Source of the DNA: Sphingobium_A sp965228065
Lineage (GTDB): Bacteria; Pseudomonadota; Alphaproteobacteria; Sphingomonadales; Sphingomonadaceae
NCBI GenBank assembly: GCA_965228065.1
Contig: OZ245788.1
Coordinates: 806,001 to 870,000, forward strand
Reading direction: 5' to 3'
DNA: 64,000 nucleotides
The notes beneath the pieces are model-generated. The model saw only the letters and a program-made list of their open reading frames with translations, was not told where the DNA came from and searched no databases. The first letter of the stretch is position 1; the number at the start of each line of letters is the position of its first letter. Position numbers and translations under genes: made by a program. Shown one piece after another: positions 62,078 to 64,000 of the stretch.

Positions 62078-62632
62078 ATGGATGCTGTAGAGACAGCCCG
62101 CCTCCGGCTCTTGCCTTTGGTTATTCACGACGCGGCGGCCATGCAGAATGTGTTTTCGCAATGGGAGATCGTTCGCTGGCTGACTGCGACCGTTCCTTGG
62201 CCCTACCCCGATGATGGAGCCGCAACCTTCCTAAGGAACGTCGTCATTCCCTCTCATGACGCGGAGACGGCGTGGCACTGGAGTATACGCCCGAAAGAGC
62301 GCGCAAACCTTCTGATCGGCTCGATCAGTCTGCTTGAAGGCCCGGAGCAAAACAGAGGCTTCTGGCTGGACCCTGCCTGGCAGGGCCAAGGATTGATGAC
62401 GGAAGCCAGTAACGCGGTTACGGACTACTGGTTTGGCACACTTGGCAAGAGCATGCTCCGCGTGCCCAAGGCGGCAGCCAACCCAGCGTCCCGTCGAATT
62501 TCCGAGAAGCAAGGTATGCGGGTGGTTTCTCGATTCGTGTCTCGATTGGTTTCGGGAGAGCAGGAAAGGGAACTCTGGGAGATCAGCCGCGACGAGTGGC
62601 TACGTCATCAGCATTCCCGCTCGACCGCTTAA
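62078..62632 (+). CDS. GNAT N-acetyltransferase (RimJ/RimL-like), transposon cargo
   Basis: A 184-residue acetyltransferase: VETARLRLLPLVIHDAAAMQ at the N-terminus, GFWLDPAWQGQGLMTEASNAV (acetyl-CoA-binding motif A) and AANPASRRISEKQGMRVVSR. It acetylates an amine, perhaps a protein N-terminus, or a drug/toxin substrate; no antibiotic class can be assigned. It is transcribed opposite to the transposition genes. Confidence 0.82.
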   Translation: MDAVETARLRLLPLVIHDAAAMQNVFSQWEIVRWLTATVPWPYPDDGAATFLRNVVIPSHDAETAWHWSIRPKERANLLIGSISLLEGPEQNRGFWLDPAWQGQGLMTEASNAVTDYWFGTLGKSMLRVPKAAANPASRRISEKQGMRVVSRFVSRLVSGEQERELWEISRDEWLRHQHSRSTA

Positions 62633-62680
62633 GCAAAGCGTCCATGATGGATCGCACAACACCACAACGGATAGACCCCG

Positions 62681-62941
62681 ATGACCAGAACCGAAATGCT
62701 GGAGATTATGAAGCGTCTCGACGATCGAGCAAACGGGTTGCTGCTCACCGGTGCCTCGGACATCGATATGCTGGGCGGGATGTTCGACCTCATGCCCGAC
62801 TTCAAGGCACTGCTCGACAGCCCGTACAACGGCGAGATCGAGGCGAACGCCACGCGTTTTCCCGGCCTGTATCGCTATGGCGTCATGCTCTCAAACGTCG
62901 CCGAGGGGATCGCCGATGGGGCGATACGGGTGCCGCGCTGA
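62681..62941 (+). CDS. Small protein of unknown function, transposon cargo
   Basis: An 86-residue protein starting MTRTEMLEIMKRLDDRANGL and rich in Met, Leu and Asp; no domain is recognised. The acidic N-terminal helix and aromatic end are unremarkable. It lies 48 bp after the GNAT gene on the same strand and within the element. An alternative reading is a partial gene; codon use fits a real frame only moderately. Confidence 0.5.
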   Translation: MTRTEMLEIMKRLDDRANGLLLTGASDIDMLGGMFDLMPDFKALLDSPYNGEIEANATRFPGLYRYGVMLSNVAEGIADGAIRVPR

Positions 62942-62948
62942 ATGTCCG

Positions 62949-63120
62949 CTGCCTGCTGGCAGATAATGTGAGCAGGTATTTTCGATTGCGAGCACGTCGC
63001 GATGATTGTGAGCACGTTGGCAGATAGCGTGAGCAGATGGCCTCGCCCATTGTCAGCCAATCTGAGCAGAAATCCGCTCTGTTTGCGAGCAGAGGCCGCT
63101 ACGTTGGCAAGCGCCTACAG
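62949..63120. repeat. Right transposon end with transposase-binding-like motifs
   Basis: The 77-bp inverted repeat is 63044-63120. Inside, GTGAGCA-type motifs repeat at roughly 20-25-bp spacing (for example GATAATGTGAGCA and GATAGCGTGAGCA). Mirror arrangement of the left end. This end lies 55 bp before the ctrA ATG. Confidence 0.75.
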
Positions 63121-63175
63121 ATACGTCTGGATGCGCGGCCTTGATCGGCCGCGCCGCCACACAGGGGGTTGTCAC

Positions 63176-63895
63176 ATGCGGGTGCTGCTGATCGAGGACG
63201 AGCCGACGACGGCCAAGGCCATCGAGCTGATGCTCACGACCGAAGGCTTCAACGTCTACACGACCGACCTTGGCGAGGAGGGGTTGGACCTCGGCAAGCT
63301 CTATGATTACGACATCATCCTGCTCGACCTGAACCTGCCGGACATGCACGGCTATGACGTGCTGAAGAAGCTGCGCGTGGCCAAGGTACAGACGCCGGTG
63401 CTGATCCTTTCGGGCATCAACGAAATGGATTCGAAGGTCCGCAGCTTCGGCTTCGGCGCCGACGATTATGTCACCAAGCCGTTCCATCGCGAAGAACTGA
63501 TCGCCCGCATTCACGCGGTTGTGCGTCGTTCCAAGGGCCACAGCCAGTCGGTCATCCGCACCGGCAAGCTGGCGGTGAACCTGGATGCGAAGACCGTCGA
63601 GGTCGACGGATCGCGCGTCCACCTGACCGGCAAGGAATATGCGATGCTGGAGCTGCTGTCGCTCCGCAAGGGCACGACGCTCACCAAGGAAATGTTCCTG
63701 AACCACCTTTATGGCGGCATGGACGAACCCGAACTCAAGATCATCGACGTCTTCATCTGCAAACTGCGCAAGAAATTGAGCCTGGCATGCAGCGGCGACA
63801 ATTATATCGAGACCGTATGGGGCCGCGGCTATGTGCTGCGCGATCCCGACGATCTTGAGGGCCGCATCGAAATCGAAGACGTACAGGTCGCCTGA
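63176..63895 (+). CDS. ctrA: Cell cycle response regulator CtrA
   Basis: A 239-residue OmpR-type regulator. N-terminal receiver: MRVLLIEDEPTTAKAIELML, phosphate-accepting Asp in ILLDLNLPDMHG, VTKPFHREELI; C-terminal winged helix LTGKEYAMLELLSLRKGTTL and GMDEPELKIIDVFICKLRKK, almost invariant in alphaproteobacterial CtrA. It controls cell-cycle, motility and envelope genes. AGGGGG precedes the ATG at 63176. Upstream control DNA is replaced by the transposon end 55 bp away. Confidence 0.97.
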   Translation: MRVLLIEDEPTTAKAIELMLTTEGFNVYTTDLGEEGLDLGKLYDYDIILLDLNLPDMHGYDVLKKLRVAKVQTPVLILSGINEMDSKVRSFGFGADDYVTKPFHREELIARIHAVVRRSKGHSQSVIRTGKLAVNLDAKTVEVDGSRVHLTGKEYAMLELLSLRKGTTLTKEMFLNHLYGGMDEPELKIIDVFICKLRKKLSLACSGDNYIETVWGRGYVLRDPDDLEGRIEIEDVQVA

Positions 63896-63911
63896 CCTTC
63901 ATTCCCTGGTC

Positions 63912-63947
63912 AAAAAAGGCCGGCGGAGCGATCCGCCGGCCTTTTTT
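63912..63947. terminator. Rho-independent terminator after ctrA
   Basis: AAAAAAGGCCGGCGGA (63912-63927) pairs with TCCGCCGGCCTTTTTT (63932-63947) around GCGA. With runs of A and T on both sides it can work in both directions, fitting convergent genes. Confidence 0.95.
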
Positions 63948-63981
63948 TATCGATGCGTGTCGGCCAGATCGCCAGCGCGGA

Positions 63982-64000
63982 TCAGGCCGCCTCGACCAGC
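63982..64000 (-). CDS. Possible last codons of a leftward gene cut by the window edge
   Basis: The reverse strand reads LVEAA and a stop directly before a bidirectional terminator. This is all that is visible; the reading frame is not secured by any homology. Confidence 0.25.

Larger units (their letters stand above)
58097..63120. mobile_element. Tn5053/Tn7-like transposon, 5,024 bp
   Basis: The element is bounded by 77-bp inverted repeats that start CTGTAGGCGCTTGCCAAC and differ at only three positions. It contains a DDE transposase, AAA partner ATPase and serine resolvase in one leftward, overlapping operon, plus an HU gene; cargo is a GNAT acetyltransferase and a small protein. No 5-bp target duplication is found (GCTAG left, ATACG right), so one flank may have been lost by rearrangement. 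Confidence 0.9.

Noticed and set aside
58092..63125. A 5-bp target duplication around the Tn5053-like element
   Set aside because: The flanking pentamers GCTAG and ATACG do not match, nor do shifted ones, so no duplication is claimed.
1..64000. tRNA, rRNA or riboswitch signals
   Set aside because: No cloverleaf, rRNA-like stretch or recognisable riboswitch core was found while reading the intergenic regions.

Overview
The window (about 64% GC by eye) looks like a chromosomal segment of a sphingomonad (Alphaproteobacteria, Sphingomonadaceae). The signs are a ctrA gene at the right end, several outer-membrane TonB-dependent receptors, P450s and SDRs, and dense aromatic/isoprenoid-type catabolic operons with ATGA/GTGA gene overlaps.

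Region 1 (1-6.6 kb) is a phenylacetate (paa) catabolic locus. A leftward paaG, cut by the window edge, diverges from paaI-paaJ, followed by paaABCDE and a convergent TetR regulator. Palindromic CCGGTCGG-type sites lie in the paaG/paaI gap and just before paaA. Region 2 (6.7-9.5 kb) holds an EthD-like gene diverging from an alpha/beta hydrolase-P450 pair.

Region 3 (9.7-18.7 kb) is an uncharacterised catabolic/uptake island. It encodes a NicX-like metalloenzyme, an MFS transporter, a TonB receptor broken by an IS3-family element, a TetR regulator, a SnoaL-like protein, an MBL-fold hydrolase and a ProC-like reductase. Three of its promoters carry the same near-palindrome, GGGAGT-N4-ACTCCC, over the -10 box, so it reads as a regulon, probably controlled by the TetR protein inside it.

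Region 4 (18.9-48.4 kb) is the main feature: about 25 genes that together match the 4,5-seco estrogen degradation logic (edc/oec type). It has a TonB receptor, SDRs, a P450 (candidate A-ring hydroxylase), a type I extradiol dioxygenase fused by overlap to a three-domain indolepyruvate:ferredoxin oxidoreductase-like protein, an acyl-CoA ligase, a CoA-transferase, three acyl-CoA dehydrogenases, four crotonases, MaoC hydratases, thiolases, an Ltp2-like aldolase candidate with a DUF35 partner, an HMG-CoA-synthase-like/DUF35 fusion and a TetR regulator. A recurrent direct-repeat motif, CTCRCATYNNNCTC, lies upstream of almost every transcription unit.

Region 5 (48.5-57.7 kb) contains a giant, about 2,840-residue, IPT/TIG plus Ig-like-repeat autotransporter adhesin encoded by near-identical 270-bp tandem repeats. 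Diverging from it is a response regulator whose DNA-binding domain has been cut off.

Region 6 (58.1-63.1 kb) is a 5.0-kb Tn5053/Tn7-like transposon with 77-bp inverted ends, DDE transposase, AAA partner, serine resolvase and its own HU protein, plus a GNAT acetyltransferase and a small unknown gene as cargo. Its right end lies only 55 bp before the ATG of ctrA, so it occupies the position of the ctrA promoter.
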